From: Histomonas meleagridis
Lineage: Eukaryota; Parabasalia; Tritrichomonadida; Dientamoebidae
Direction of reading: 5' to 3'
Assembly: GCA_020186115.1 (NCBI GenBank)
Contig: WSYJ01000187.1
Coordinates: 124,001-188,000, forward strand
DNA: 64,000 nt
The notes beneath the pieces were generated by a model, which worked only from the letters and a program-made list of their open reading frames with translations, had not been told where the DNA came from and did not search any database. Shown piece after piece: positions 10,554-20,476 of this stretch. The stretch's first letter is position 1. Every line of letters starts with the position of its first letter. A program made the position numbers and the translations under genes.

Positions 10554-10895
10554 GAATAAATCATAAAGTAAAGACCAACATGATATATCATATGATTTTT
10601 TTGTGAATTTTAAAATCAAATTAAAAATGATTTGTAAAATATTTGAAATTTTATTTACGAACTCTGAATGGTTTTTGCTTTGATTTATTTGTGCATGAGA
10701 AAATCATACATTTTGAAAATAAGAAAATAAATTTTGTCAAAATTACTCAAAATGAAGAAAATAGCATTATTTTAACGTTATATATATTTGAATTAAGAGT
10801 AATCAAATTCATTTTGACTTTTGAGTGTAAGTTTCTTATCGTCAATATGCAATGAATCAATTTTAATCGTCTGACTTTATAAAGCTATCAAAAAT
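10554..10895. other. Intergenic region
   Basis: AT-rich and without a convincing gene. A short forward frame (10643-10855) has no recognisable protein character. The end should carry the promoter of the DENN gene; TATCGTC occurs at 10838-10844. Confidence 0.4.
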
Positions 10896-12542
10896 ATGAG
10901 CCAGCGCGTTTCCCCACGCTATAGGAGATATAATACAACAAATGATAAAAAACTTCATCACTCAATAAAGATAAAAAGAATGTCTACGGAAATTCCCACA
11001 ATGCTCGTTGAAAAAACAAAAAATAATACACAATTTGATCAATTTTTCATCTTAGGGGCTCACCCTTTTCATGGGCCTTGTGAAGAGCCAAATTTTTTAG
11101 CTTTTTTTCCACCAACAGGTTTTAATAGATCAAATGAAGAACTTCGCAAACTCAAAGAATTTTGTTATCCAAAAGGTTTTAATGAAGCGCAAAGAAATCC
11201 TAAAAACAAAAGCATATTACAAAGTGAATTTGTCTTCTATTTAACAAATAATAATTCTGAACGTACATATGGAATTTGTGTACATGTTTACCTTGATGAT
11301 CCTAACACATCTGCATTTTTTTGTACTCAAGATAATCGTTCATATCCTTTTTGTTTTTGTTTTCTTGCGTCTACTCCATTTTTATCTTCACATTTCCAAT
11401 TTTTATCCTATCTTGCACTTGTTATTTGTGGTCGAGTTGAGTCTACGCATCTTAAAGGGGTTGAATCCAAGCCTCCATTTGAGATTCAAGGCGATTGTTT
11501 AGATGGTCTCAAAATCAATTCCAATCAAACCATTGCAGTAATTGAAGGAATAGAGTCACCTCCTATTCTTAGTGAGGAGCTTATTTTTTATTATAAATTA
11601 CCGACACATCAAACAAATGTCTATCAAAGACCTATTCATCTCGCAGACGAAATTGATTTATGTCTTCCACTTCACAAAGATATTAATCCACTTGCGTATC
11701 CCACATTACATGCCTTATTTTCATGTCTTTCTCCCACTATAATTGTTCAATTATATAATGCTATTTTACTTGAACAACATATTTTAATAGTATCCAATGA
11801 TGTCCATAAATTATCACTTTCTGTTATAGCCATAACACAACTTCTTGATCCATTCCAAACACAGGCGCTTTTAATTCCTGTTTTTCCAGATAATGAATCA
11901 TTAGATCAAATACTTGAAACGCCAGTTCCATACATAATCGGCGCATTTAAAACAAGCGCAACGCCTGATGTCATAGTTAACCTTGACAAAGGCACCATTC
12001 AATTGCCGAGTGAATTTCCCATGTTCCCCAAATACAAAGAACTTATTTCGAGTCTTGAGGAAATTCTTTCTAAGTATTCTAAATCAATCCTCGTACCTAA
12101 GAAGCATATTAGGCCTCTTCTTGGATTGTTGACAAAGAAAAAGAATCCGGAATATCAATCGTTTATTGATAATATGAGCGTTTATGTATTCCCTTCGATT
12201 TATACAAAAAATATATCAATGAAATACGTGTTCACTACGTTCATTGTTGATGATATTATAAGATTGTTTAAGAATTTCTTTCCGCCTGTATTAGACGATC
12301 TTGTAAAATGTTGTTTTGTTACAGATAATACAACATATACAGGTGATTACTATAAGCCTGTGACTGTGTTGAATATGGAACTGTTAAATTCAACAGTGCC
12401 TGAAGAAGATCAAGAATTTTATTCATTGTTCTTCCCAACACAATTGTTTGATACGTTTTGTAATTCATTGACAGATAAATATAGTCAAGAAAAATTACAA
12501 GGAATTGTTGCTGACGATGCACAGCAGCAACAACAAGCTTGA
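10896..12542 (+). CDS. DENN-domain protein (probable Rab guanine-nucleotide exchange factor)
   Basis: A 548-residue protein with the tripartite DENN arrangement. The upstream uDENN part is around residues 45-190. The core cDENN is around 265-380 (LHALFSCLSPTIIVQLYNAI, then LLEQHILIVSND, LLDPFQTQALLIPVFPDN and VPYIIGAF), and a helical dDENN part lies at 440-535. DENN proteins activate Rab GTPases in membrane traffic; which Rab is served here cannot be read from the sequence. A basic N-terminal extension of about 40 residues precedes the domain, and the protein ends in a glutamine run. A second ATG at codon 29 is an alternative start. The family call is strong, the subfamily is unassigned. Confidence 0.82.
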   Translation: MSQRVSPRYRRYNTTNDKKLHHSIKIKRMSTEIPTMLVEKTKNNTQFDQFFILGAHPFHGPCEEPNFLAFFPPTGFNRSNEELRKLKEFCYPKGFNEAQRNPKNKSILQSEFVFYLTNNNSERTYGICVHVYLDDPNTSAFFCTQDNRSYPFCFCFLASTPFLSSHFQFLSYLALVICGRVESTHLKGVESKPPFEIQGDCLDGLKINSNQTIAVIEGIESPPILSEELIFYYKLPTHQTNVYQRPIHLADEIDLCLPLHKDINPLAYPTLHALFSCLSPTIIVQLYNAILLEQHILIVSNDVHKLSLSVIAITQLLDPFQTQALLIPVFPDNESLDQILETPVPYIIGAFKTSATPDVIVNLDKGTIQLPSEFPMFPKYKELISSLEEILSKYSKSILVPKKHIRPLLGLLTKKKNPEYQSFIDNMSVYVFPSIYTKNISMKYVFTTFIVDDIIRLFKNFFPPVLDDLVKCCFVTDNTTYTGDYYKPVTVLNMELLNSTVPEEDQEFYSLFFPTQLFDTFCNSLTDKYSQEKLQGIVADDAQQQQQA

Positions 12543-12956
12543 AAAATTGCTTTCACACAAATCTAATTGTAAAAAAAATTCTATAAAACGATATTTTTTT
12601 ATATGAAAAGTAACAGTTTTTGAATACAAAAATTTCTGTATAATGATTTAAAAAGTGTTGTAAATGACATTTGATGTGAAATGTTTTACTCGGAAACGGT
12701 TTTCTCCGCGGCAAATGAACAGCTAAAAAACCCTCGGGAATGCATTCAAAAATAAATTTAAACGATAGAATTTATTGAGCTAGCGACCGTTTTCGCTCTA
12801 TTATTTTTTGTGGGGAAAAGTGATGGTTAGCGGTTTTTCAATCCCAAAATTTTAGCTATGAAATTTTGAAGTACTTACAGTAGGCCGATAATGGATAGAA
12901 CGGTTGAAAATGGTTTGCATGGATATTGACTTATAACGATAAGAAATTCTGATTGG
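12543..12956. promoter_or_regulatory. Intergenic region with Myb-like promoter elements for the SP-RING gene
   Basis: The last 60 bases hold AACGGTT at 12899-12905 and TAACGATA at 12934-12941. TAACGATA is identical to the MRE-1 Myb recognition element described for T. vaginalis, and here it ends 15 bases before the ATG. The rest is AT-rich with no gene that I can see. Confidence 0.55.
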
Positions 12957-13619
12957 ATGAACAGTCAGGCAAGCTTTGATTATCTACGGCAAATGAGAAA
13001 TGGTAAAGATGCACCAAATGTCAACAATGCTAACAGATCATTTATGTATCTTACATCATTTCAAAATCCTCATCAAAATCCAGGATTTCCAAATTCTCCA
13101 CTAATTCCATCGTCTAGTCTGCCAATGACAACAGGTGTATGGGGTGCACAAAATCCTGCAAACCCAAGGCCACAAAATCCAACTTCTGACGCAACATATA
13201 TTTATAGACAATTTTCTGATATAAGAACTCCTTATGTATATCCATCAATAGTTGTTAATGGAATGTTAAGAGATGTTAATGAAATTGTTCGTTTTATTGT
13301 TTCTAATCATTCTTTTCCACCACAAATCAATGACAACTCCGAGGTTTCAACAATCGATCAAGCTACTCACGTTCCAATCATTTGTCCAGGAAGAGGAATT
13401 CACTGTACACATTCTCAATGTTTTGACATACCGGAATTTTTAATAATGCAAAACCCAGAAAATCCAAATTGGATATGTCCAATATGTTCTGCACCATTAT
13501 CCATTGAAACTATATGCTATGATCCAATGTTTTTCAAGACAAAGAGAGAAGTGAATTCAATTGATCCATCACAACAAAGGCAAGATGATGTTTTTAATGC
13601 GTTCTTACCTGTGTTTTAG
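12957..13619 (+). CDS. SP-RING (MIZ) zinc-finger protein, PIAS/Siz-type SUMO E3 ligase candidate
   Basis: A 220-residue protein. Residues 139-192 match the SP-RING finger: a P-x-x-C-P-G-R-G lead-in, C150-T-H152-S-Q-C155-FD, then C174-P-I-C177 after a conserved tryptophan (W172). This pattern defines PIAS/Siz/Mms21 SUMO ligases, which pass SUMO from Ubc9 to chromatin and other nuclear substrates. The first 100 residues are low-complexity, rich in Asn, Pro and Ser, and probably disordered. The protein is much shorter than animal PIAS and I see no SAP or PINIT domain, so it may be a minimal ligase. The promoter just upstream has Myb-like elements. Confidence 0.82.
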   Translation: MNSQASFDYLRQMRNGKDAPNVNNANRSFMYLTSFQNPHQNPGFPNSPLIPSSSLPMTTGVWGAQNPANPRPQNPTSDATYIYRQFSDIRTPYVYPSIVVNGMLRDVNEIVRFIVSNHSFPPQINDNSEVSTIDQATHVPIICPGRGIHCTHSQCFDIPEFLIMQNPENPNWICPICSAPLSIETICYDPMFFKTKREVNSIDPSQQRQDDVFNAFLPVF

Positions 13620-13837
13620 AATACATACATTTAATTAATTGTATTTGTATATTGCAAATTATTTATATATAAAATTTCCCTAATCGTACTTTTTTGGAAA
13701 TTCCTTTTTTCTCTTGTAAGAAATCAAAGGATAACTCTGGAATTTCTAGACGAAAATCCTTTTTTTAGAAAACTTAGGTGGGAGGTGGAAATTTCGAACG
13801 TTAAGATATGGGGTGCCTCTAATTCGAAATACGTTAA

Positions 13838-15337
13838 ATGCAACAAGATGAAACAAAAGAACCTCTTGTTAAGTCAAAGCCAGATGCTTTAAATTCTTTG
13901 CTTAAATGGGAAACTGAAGATAATAAAAAACTTAAGGATTTCTATGATGGTTTCTATTCACTATTTCATCAGTATCCAAAAGAAAACCAAGAGATTCATA
14001 AAATTAACTCAAATGTTTTGCACCTCTTTGAACAAGTTAAAAATTTTATAAAAGAAAGAACAGCATTTATTGAATTACTTCAAGATAATTGTACAATAGA
14101 AAACATAACAGGGCCTCTTGGTGGATGGGTCGCAAATGTGCCAAAATTAGCGCACTCATTTTTACTATATTTTCATGATTATTTTTTATATTTTGATCAA
14201 GTTATAAGCATGATTGAAAATTCTGAAGAACTATCAAATGTAATTAAAGACAAAGAAGAAGAATTAGCAATATCGTTTTCTCAAACGCTTCAAGACCTTT
14301 CTCATTATCCTGAAAATGTCCTTCAATATTATCAAAAAATTGATTCCTTCACTACAAAAACGACACCTCCAAATCCAGACGAGAAAAACATCAGCAAAAT
14401 CATCCAATGCATGAATGATTCTAGTCAAAAATGTTTAGCTGCTGCATCAGATGATTTTCCCAAAAATTATACAAATTCTGATCTTTCCATTGAATTTGAA
14501 GAAATTAGTCCTCCTAGAAATTCAAATTTTGGGAAATTCATTATTGCAAAACAAACCAAACCCGAGAAAGCTGACCTCAAATTAGTTGGTAAAATTATCT
14601 CAAAAATTTCACAGAACAGTCAAATGAACGATAGATTAATTCAAAATGAAGTTTATGCCAACAAAACATTACATAATCCATATATTTTAAAAACATATTT
14701 ATACTTAGAAGATGAGCTATTTCATTATCTTATATATCATGATTGTGGGAATAATAATTTATCTACAATTCTTCATAAATCAAAATTTTTAATTGAAGAA
14801 GCAGCACGACCAATTTTTCGTGAATTAGTTCATGGAGTTCAACATATGCATTCGCATGGAATAGTTCATGGTATGATAACACCTGAATGTATTTTCTTTT
14901 ATCGAAATCATTTAAAACTTTCTGACTTTTCGATGTGTTGTATGAATAAAAAAGGCGAAAAGAAATCAAAAGTTTCCGGTCCTTTATTATATATGTCTCC
15001 TGAATCATTTAAACATCCTTTTGACGGTACTATGAATGACATTTGGAGTTGTGGTGTGATATTATATGAAATGCTTGCAGGAGTTTCACCTTTTGTAGCT
15101 TCTTCAAGAAGTTTAATAATAAAAAAAGTAAAAAAGGCTCAAATTGTATACCCTAAAACATTTTCAAGTACGGTAATTTTCCTTTTAAAAGGAATTTTAA
15201 ATCCAACACCAACAGAAAGATTCTCCATAGAACAAATACTATCTCATCCGTGGATGCTAAAGACTCATGAAGTACCAATATCTTATACATTAAATCCTCA
15301 GCCAATTCAAAAGAAACAAGGAAAAAAAACTAAATAA
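13838..15337 (+). CDS. Pseudokinase with helical N-terminal domain
   Basis: A 499-residue protein. Residues 225-475 follow the protein-kinase fold (MSPES in the APE position at 386-390, DIWSCGVILYEMLAGVSPF, then a HPW motif near the end), but the catalytic signatures are lost. The HRDxxxxN loop reads HGMITPEC (344-351), so the catalytic Asp, Lys and Asn are all replaced, and DFG reads DFS (363-365). I see no glycine-rich loop. The closest style is CAMK/STE kinases. The first 200 residues are helical and resemble in spacing a Rho-GEF (DH) type bundle, but this is weak. It probably acts as a scaffold or regulator. Upstream, GGGGTGCC at 13810-13817 matches an element seen at other genes here. 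The gene ends with TAAATAAA. Confidence 0.8.
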   Translation: MQQDETKEPLVKSKPDALNSLLKWETEDNKKLKDFYDGFYSLFHQYPKENQEIHKINSNVLHLFEQVKNFIKERTAFIELLQDNCTIENITGPLGGWVANVPKLAHSFLLYFHDYFLYFDQVISMIENSEELSNVIKDKEEELAISFSQTLQDLSHYPENVLQYYQKIDSFTTKTTPPNPDEKNISKIIQCMNDSSQKCLAAASDDFPKNYTNSDLSIEFEEISPPRNSNFGKFIIAKQTKPEKADLKLVGKIISKISQNSQMNDRLIQNEVYANKTLHNPYILKTYLYLEDELFHYLIYHDCGNNNLSTILHKSKFLIEEAARPIFRELVHGVQHMHSHGIVHGMITPECIFFYRNHLKLSDFSMCCMNKKGEKKSKVSGPLLYMSPESFKHPFDGTMNDIWSCGVILYEMLAGVSPFVASSRSLIIKKVKKAQIVYPKTFSSTVIFLLKGILNPTPTERFSIEQILSHPWMLKTHEVPISYTLNPQPIQKKQGKKTK

Positions 15338-15611
15338 ACAATGTTATTTGTTATAAAATTATAGACTTAATAAAGCATTGTATGTTTTTCTTATATTTAC
15401 ATTATGTGAAATTTAACTGAATGTTAAAGTAAATTTAAATTTTCATCTTATTTTTAAAGTAAAAAATTTTCCTATAGCAATTTAGATTTAAGTAATGTAT
15501 AAAAAACATTTCTATAAAATTTGCATATTTTAGAATAACATTTTTTTCAAAAAAACAAATTCATATTTATTTACTTTCAAATTATCTAATATAAATTCAT
15601 TCTATTATATA

Positions 15612-16793
15612 TTATAAGCACTTTGTCTTCAATATGTTTTTCCCCTCTTCTTCCCAATCATTTTTAGTTATACAAAACTCATCAAAATTATCCAAAGACG
15701 CCAGAATTGATCCTCCTGTCCACACCGTATTATCTGCACTTGTTAACCTGTGCATAGGTTGTAATACTTTAGGTGCATAATTTTTTGGTGCTCTTGCTCT
15801 TGCCAACACTTCTAATTGTGTTCTAAAGTTTGGCAAACCCGATAATCCTCCGCTTGTTACTATATTTGCCCACAATTGTCTTCTCACATCTGCGGGTGTA
15901 TTATTATTATTAATTGACATTGATAAATAGTCAATAATCATTGGATTTTTTTGTGGCAAATTCGGATTCCAAATAAGTGCCAAAAGTTGTCGCATTTCGT
16001 CTTGAACGTTAATTCCGTTGGGGTTCCCCGGCATGTAATATTTGATGTTGGGCTCTTGTGTGCCAAATGTTAAGCATGAACGAATAATATCTTCTAACAC
16101 AAACCGTGTACAACAGCGACGTTGACTTTCTGTTGGAATACTTGGGTTGTTTGGATCATCTAAAATTGTCTGAATAACTTTCCCACATGATAAAAAGTAA
16201 TTCTCAAGTGCACTACATAGAAATGAGCCTCCAATGTTCCCAATACGCATGGATTTAAGAAGTGGTCGACCTTCAAGTATTGGTGTGGAACGAACACAGG
16301 ACCAACCAAAATCAACTACAACAGCTGTACTTGAGGAATGAGCAAAACATGCTAGGACAGAGTCATATTCTAAACAAACCATGGGATGTTGTGCAAATTC
16401 AAATGCTATTTCACAGACACTTTCACGCCATTTATCAAAGTTTTCTGGATTGAGTGTTAAATGTGATGGTTGAGAAACAAGAATAGGGCATTCTCCTGAA
16501 TCAATAGAAAGACAAGATCCTTCATATGTCCAATCAAAAAAAGAACTTAATAAATTGGCATCTGTTAATGAACCACTGGAATCAATGAGGCGTTTCTCTT
16601 CAATACCAGGAATCTTTTTTTCAAGCCAATTCTTTCCAAAATGAAAATAGGTGTCGCCATCATCTTTTAATTGACATGCTGCAGACGGAATATTAAAAAG
16701 AGGCACAGCGTCACCTGCAAAACCAAACTGAATTGACGATGATCCAATATCGTAAACAAGCGAATTGTATTTGGACTGAAGTAAATTCCACAT
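15612..16793 (-). CDS. Divergent actin-related protein
   Basis: A 393-residue actin-fold protein. The first phosphate loop is D15-IGSSSIQFGFAGD, and the C-terminal part keeps TSGGLSGLPNFRTQLE and WTGGSILASLDNFDEF, close to actin and ARPs. The second phosphate loop is altered (VVDFGWSCVRS instead of the usual DSGDGVT), which suggests weakened ATP hydrolysis. That and the length fit a nuclear ARP (ARP4-like or another class), but I cannot assign the class. The open frame extends upstream to 16850 with an earlier ATG at 16817. I chose the ATG at 16793 because the upstream part overlaps a TAAACGG/GGGGTGCC promoter pair (16803-16823), and because this start places the phosphate loop where actin has it. 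Confidence 0.75.
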   Translation of the reverse strand: MWNLLQSKYNSLVYDIGSSSIQFGFAGDAVPLFNIPSAACQLKDDGDTYFHFGKNWLEKKIPGIEEKRLIDSSGSLTDANLLSSFFDWTYEGSCLSIDSGECPILVSQPSHLTLNPENFDKWRESVCEIAFEFAQHPMVCLEYDSVLACFAHSSSTAVVVDFGWSCVRSTPILEGRPLLKSMRIGNIGGSFLCSALENYFLSCGKVIQTILDDPNNPSIPTESQRRCCTRFVLEDIIRSCLTFGTQEPNIKYYMPGNPNGINVQDEMRQLLALIWNPNLPQKNPMIIDYLSMSINNNNTPADVRRQLWANIVTSGGLSGLPNFRTQLEVLARARAPKNYAPKVLQPMHRLTSADNTVWTGGSILASLDNFDEFCITKNDWEEEGKNILKTKCL

Positions 16794-17052
16794 GTGGAAA
16801 TAGGGGTGCCCTAACATAAACGGCTTCACTTTTAGTTTGGAAAATTGCAAGTATTAACAAAATAAATAAACATATCATTTTATTCATATTTCTTTAAAAT
16901 TGCCTCTAAAAATAAATAACCCAGTTTTCTGAAGAAATATACTTTTATTTTGATATCTTTTAATTATGTGTATTAACATTCTGTAAACCAAAAAGATAAT
17001 ATTATCTTTTCATTATTTATTTATTTCTAAAAATGTTTAAGGATAAAAAAAT

Positions 17053-17778
17053 TTAATTTTCTGTAATGTACACGTTCTGTCTAGAAAATGTTTTGATGTC
17101 TGCTTCTAATTCCGCCATATCAGCTTCCATTTGTTCCTTCTTTCTTCTGAAAGATAGGCTATCCTGACCAAATCGAAGCGCAGCATGTTTCCTCTTTATG
17201 TCTGCTAAGTTCGCTTTAAGGCCGTTCAATATTTCAAGTCTTTCTTCTTCTGAAAGAAGTCTACAACGTGTTTCTGTATCTTCAGGTTGCATTGATTCTT
17301 TAACTTCATTCCAATATTGTTGTTCTGCTGCAGCTTCTTTTTTAACTCTTGCAAGATATTTAGGAACTTTTCCATAATCTTTTTTATCTGTATAAAATGT
17401 TTGAGTAACTTCTGGATGAATTTTTTTGGTTTTTGGAGCAGCTTTCCAGTTATCAAGAACAAAGTTTCGTTTTGGTTTTTCTTGTCTTTTGGTTGGAATT
17501 TTATGACTTGGAACTGGTGGCTTTTTTAATGTCTCATTCCCATGTGGTGGAGCTCTCTGTCTTGGAGGAAGTTGTTTACAATATTGACCTTTTTTGACAA
17601 AGTTTTTGGGTGACCTTTTGATTTGTTCTGGTGTTTGACCCATGGTTCCATGTGCACGCTTTTTGACTGTTTCAAATTGTTTAGAGCACGCAGCAAACTT
17701 GCTCACGTGAAGTGGTTCTTTAACAACAACTGGAGGTGGCTTTGGAATTAAGTTATATATGCATTCTTCTCTACTCAT
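17053..17778 (-). CDS. ENKUR: Enkurin, axonemal microtubule inner protein
   Basis: A 241-residue protein with the enkurin domain in its C-terminal half: DYGKVPKYL (134-142), a helical stretch with LLSEEERLEILNGLKANL, and a final helix pair ending near VYITEN. The N-terminal half is basic and proline-rich, with a PPPV-type motif near residue 14, as in other enkurins. Length matches animal enkurin (about 255). In other eukaryotes enkurin sits inside the B-tubule of flagellar doublets and binds calmodulin and SH3 partners, so the likely site is the flagellar axoneme. TATCGTT (reverse AACGATA) lies at 17832-17838, upstream of the ATG. A clear family call. Confidence 0.9.
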   Translation of the reverse strand: MSREECIYNLIPKPPPVVVKEPLHVSKFAACSKQFETVKKRAHGTMGQTPEQIKRSPKNFVKKGQYCKQLPPRQRAPPHGNETLKKPPVPSHKIPTKRQEKPKRNFVLDNWKAAPKTKKIHPEVTQTFYTDKKDYGKVPKYLARVKKEAAAEQQYWNEVKESMQPEDTETRCRLLSEEERLEILNGLKANLADIKRKHAALRFGQDSLSFRRKKEQMEADMAELEADIKTFSRQNVYITEN

Positions 17779-19061
17779 TTTTTTTTTTGGAAATAACGTC
17801 TTTTCACTTTTCGAGTAAGTTTCTGAAATGGTATCGTTCTTATTTGGTGAAATGAAGCTTGCATAATTCTGCAGATGCTTTTTTCATAAGAATTTATTGA
17901 ATTGCATAAAAAAATTTATTTTGTGATATATACCTTTTTGCTATAATCGGTAAATATTGTACATAAGAAAAATGGTGGATTTGTAAGTGTAATGAAATGT
18001 TTGATCATTTATCAACTAAAAGAATTAAATTAATAAGTTCATAAAGAAAAATATATACATTACATGATAAATATGATTTTAAAATATTGACCAAGCTTTT
18101 CATGAGAAGAGGTTTTAACTTTATTTTTTTAGAACAAAGATACTAATTTATAATATTTTTTAAAATATTATATAAAAATTCAACTTACTAAAAAATAAAA
18201 ATTAATAATTAATTAATTAAAAATTCATTTGTTCCAATTGATCTAAAAATGGTGTGATATTCGCATGTTTGATATATATATATATATACATATATCAGGA
18301 ATTCAAATATTGTGAAATTATGTTTCTTTTTTCCTATTCTGTTGAATATTTTTTTTAGAATCTGATGTACAATCTTTAGTAAGTCATTCTTTCGCTTCTG
18401 GACCTAAAATTTAAACATTAATCATCAAATTTAGATGAATCTTTAGGTTTTAATTAAAATAAATTATTGTATGGATGATGTTCATAATTGCAAATGTTCA
18501 ATTAAGCAAGAACTTATTCTTGGAAATCATTAGTGTTCTCAAACATTTTGTTAGCTATTGATTTAAGTGTAGTTTGATATTTTTTAATATAATATTTTTG
18601 TTTTTGATAACAAATCTAGATAAAAGTTGCTGAAGAAATAAAATAATTATTTTGACCATGGTAACTCTCTTCTCATGTGATCATTTCCTTCAATAAAAAC
18701 TTGAGATATTGGGGAAACATTGAAATTGATAAGATTTTGTTTGATTCTTTAAAATGGTACTGTAAGTATTAAATTTTTCTGCATCATAAATAATCTAAAT
18801 CCATCCATTAAAAGTTGCATAATTTCATATACTTGCAGATATTAAATAGACAAGTTAAAAAAAAAAGATTAAAAATCACTATTATCTTCTATATGTTATT
18901 GCTTTACAATAATAAGGGAATCAAAATTTAAATAAAATCAATTCGATTAAATAGTATATACTAATCAAATTCTCATGAAAATATATATAGATTAAAACCA
19001 GATTTTAGTGTTTTTAGAATTTTATTTATCTTTTGGTATCACAAATATGACAAATAATCGT
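17779..19061. other. Long AT-rich intergenic region
   Basis: No gene that I can support on either strand. It holds the promoter of enkurin at the left and an AT dinucleotide tract at 18271-18296. The sequence is otherwise simple, AT-rich and without long frames. A non-coding RNA gene could hide here, but I see no recognisable RNA motif. Confidence 0.5.
18271..18296. repeat. (AT)n microsatellite
   Basis: Alternating TA over about 26 bases, interrupted once by C, inside the long intergenic region. Confidence 0.85.
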
Positions 19062-19880
19062 TTATTGATCCAATGACATTTTAATAAATTTATTATTTTC
19101 CCATTCTACATAAGGTGTTACTTGTTTAGCATATTTCTGTAAGAAGTCACTTTCTATTTTTGTAAAGTATATCTTTGATAGCTTTTGGTCGCCGTCTTTT
19201 TTCTCCATTGTTGTTGTATAGAGATCAATTAACAACTCATAAAGAATTTCATCTGCGACACTTTTTCTGTTTGGTGCACAATAACACCGTATGAAGTCGA
19301 TTGCTTGGCTTTGGAGATCATTTCCTGCTAGACATTTCACAATCGAACATGCATGTGATGTGTTCAGATCGGGTTCCAAATTAAAAAAATTATAAAATCG
19401 AAGTGCAAATGTGTACTCGCCTATTTCGTTAAACTTTTCTAAAAAGTAAAATCGAAAGAGCCGAGAAAGAGATGTGTTAAGTAAAGGTGTTAAATATTCT
19501 TGAATATCAAAATTGTTTTCGATCATAAAAGCTGCATTAACACAATTCGCTTCAACGTTGGTAATATCTGCAATAGAGTAAAAAGAGTTAACTTGATCTA
19601 TCTGTGGATGATCAAAATTAAAAAATAATCGAGTAATGTCAATTACAAAATAAAGGGCTATTAGAGAAAACTCGCGGAAGGTTTCTCCCTTTATGACTAG
19701 TGATGTTATTTCTTGCAAATTTATTTCTGTATAATCAATAATTTCATCGAATCTTTCATTGTATATTAAAAAATCATTTAACGCCCTTACAAACCCAGGT
19801 TCTACTAATTGTTTTTTGACCACGGAGATCTGTAATTCAAATTTATATTCTTTTCCCCATGATGCAAGGGTGCTTTCCAT
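19062..19880 (-). CDS. Helical protein of unknown function
   Basis: A 272-residue, mostly helical protein. Pairs of short amphipathic helices in the central and C-terminal thirds (for example YTFALRFYNFF and AIDFIRCYCAPN) recall helical-repeat proteins. The best guess I can offer is an ELYS-like or other alpha-solenoid nuclear-pore type domain, and this is weak. It diverges from the PFA-DSP gene with only 56 bases between the ATGs, and that gap holds three AACGG-type elements, so the two genes probably share regulation. No membrane span or signal peptide is visible. Confidence 0.6.
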   Translation of the reverse strand: MESTLASWGKEYKFELQISVVKKQLVEPGFVRALNDFLIYNERFDEIIDYTEINLQEITSLVIKGETFREFSLIALYFVIDITRLFFNFDHPQIDQVNSFYSIADITNVEANCVNAAFMIENNFDIQEYLTPLLNTSLSRLFRFYFLEKFNEIGEYTFALRFYNFFNLEPDLNTSHACSIVKCLAGNDLQSQAIDFIRCYCAPNRKSVADEILYELLIDLYTTTMEKKDGDQKLSKIYFTKIESDFLQKYAKQVTPYVEWENNKFIKMSLDQ

Positions 19881-19936
19881 TCGTTAAAAATAAACGGTCT
19901 ATTAAACGGTGTCCTATCGACCGTTTAGTCCAAAGA
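19881..19936. promoter_or_regulatory. Compact bidirectional promoter with three AAACGGT elements
   Basis: The 56 bases between two divergent ATGs contain AAACGGT at 19892-19898 and again at 19904-19910, and the reverse form ACCGTTT at 19920-19926. The elements face both genes. They match the Myb core recognition pattern (YAACNG) known from animals and plants. Confidence 0.65.
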
Positions 19937-20476
19937 ATGCTCAGCTTAATCTCAAGGATTAAAGCAGATGAAGTAATTGTTCCACCTGTTAACTTTTCAT
20001 TGGTTGCTAAAGGTATTTACAGAGGAAGTTACCCAAACTTTAGGAATTTTTCATTTTTAAAACATCTTGAATTAAAAACAGTTCTTTTCTTATGTCCAGA
20101 AGATTACCCACAAAAAAATATACAATTCCTTAAGGAAAATGGAATTAATTTGATTACTGTTCAAATGGAAGGAAATAAGGAACCATTCAAAACAATCCCA
20201 AGAGAACAAATGATTGAAGCATTAAAACATCTTACAGATATCAGGAACCATCCAATTTATGTTCATTGTAACAAAGGCACACATTTAACAGGAACAGTAG
20301 TTGGATGTCTTCGAAAATTACAAAATTGGTCATTAACATCCATCTTTGATGAGTACAGATGCTTTGCTGGAGCAAAGGCGCGCCCAATTGATGAACAATA
20401 TATTGAACTTTTTGATCCACCAAAAGATGATTTTGATCAAAATTATTTTCCTTCATGGCTTAAAGACTTTGTTTAA
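19937..20476 (+). CDS. PFA-DSP (Siw14/Oca1-type) phosphatase fold lacking the catalytic arginine
   Basis: A 179-residue protein closely following plant and fungal atypical dual-specificity phosphatases: PPVNFSLVAKGIYRGSYP (16-33), FLCPEDYP (51-58), EGNKEPF (78-84), and RKLQNWSLTSIFDEYRCFAG after the P-loop. Active relatives remove the beta-phosphate from inositol pyrophosphates. The signature C-x5-R normally reads HCKRGKHRTG; here it is H110-C111-NKGTH-L117-TG. The codon TTA (Leu) replaces the arginine, so the nucleophilic Cys remains but the phosphate-binding Arg is gone. It is therefore probably a pseudophosphatase or a phosphate-ligand sensor. The frame runs upstream to an ATG at 19859, which overlaps the opposite gene and its promoter, so I use the ATG at 19937. 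Confidence 0.85.
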   Translation: MLSLISRIKADEVIVPPVNFSLVAKGIYRGSYPNFRNFSFLKHLELKTVLFLCPEDYPQKNIQFLKENGINLITVQMEGNKEPFKTIPREQMIEALKHLTDIRNHPIYVHCNKGTHLTGTVVGCLRKLQNWSLTSIFDEYRCFAGAKARPIDEQYIELFDPPKDDFDQNYFPSWLKDFV

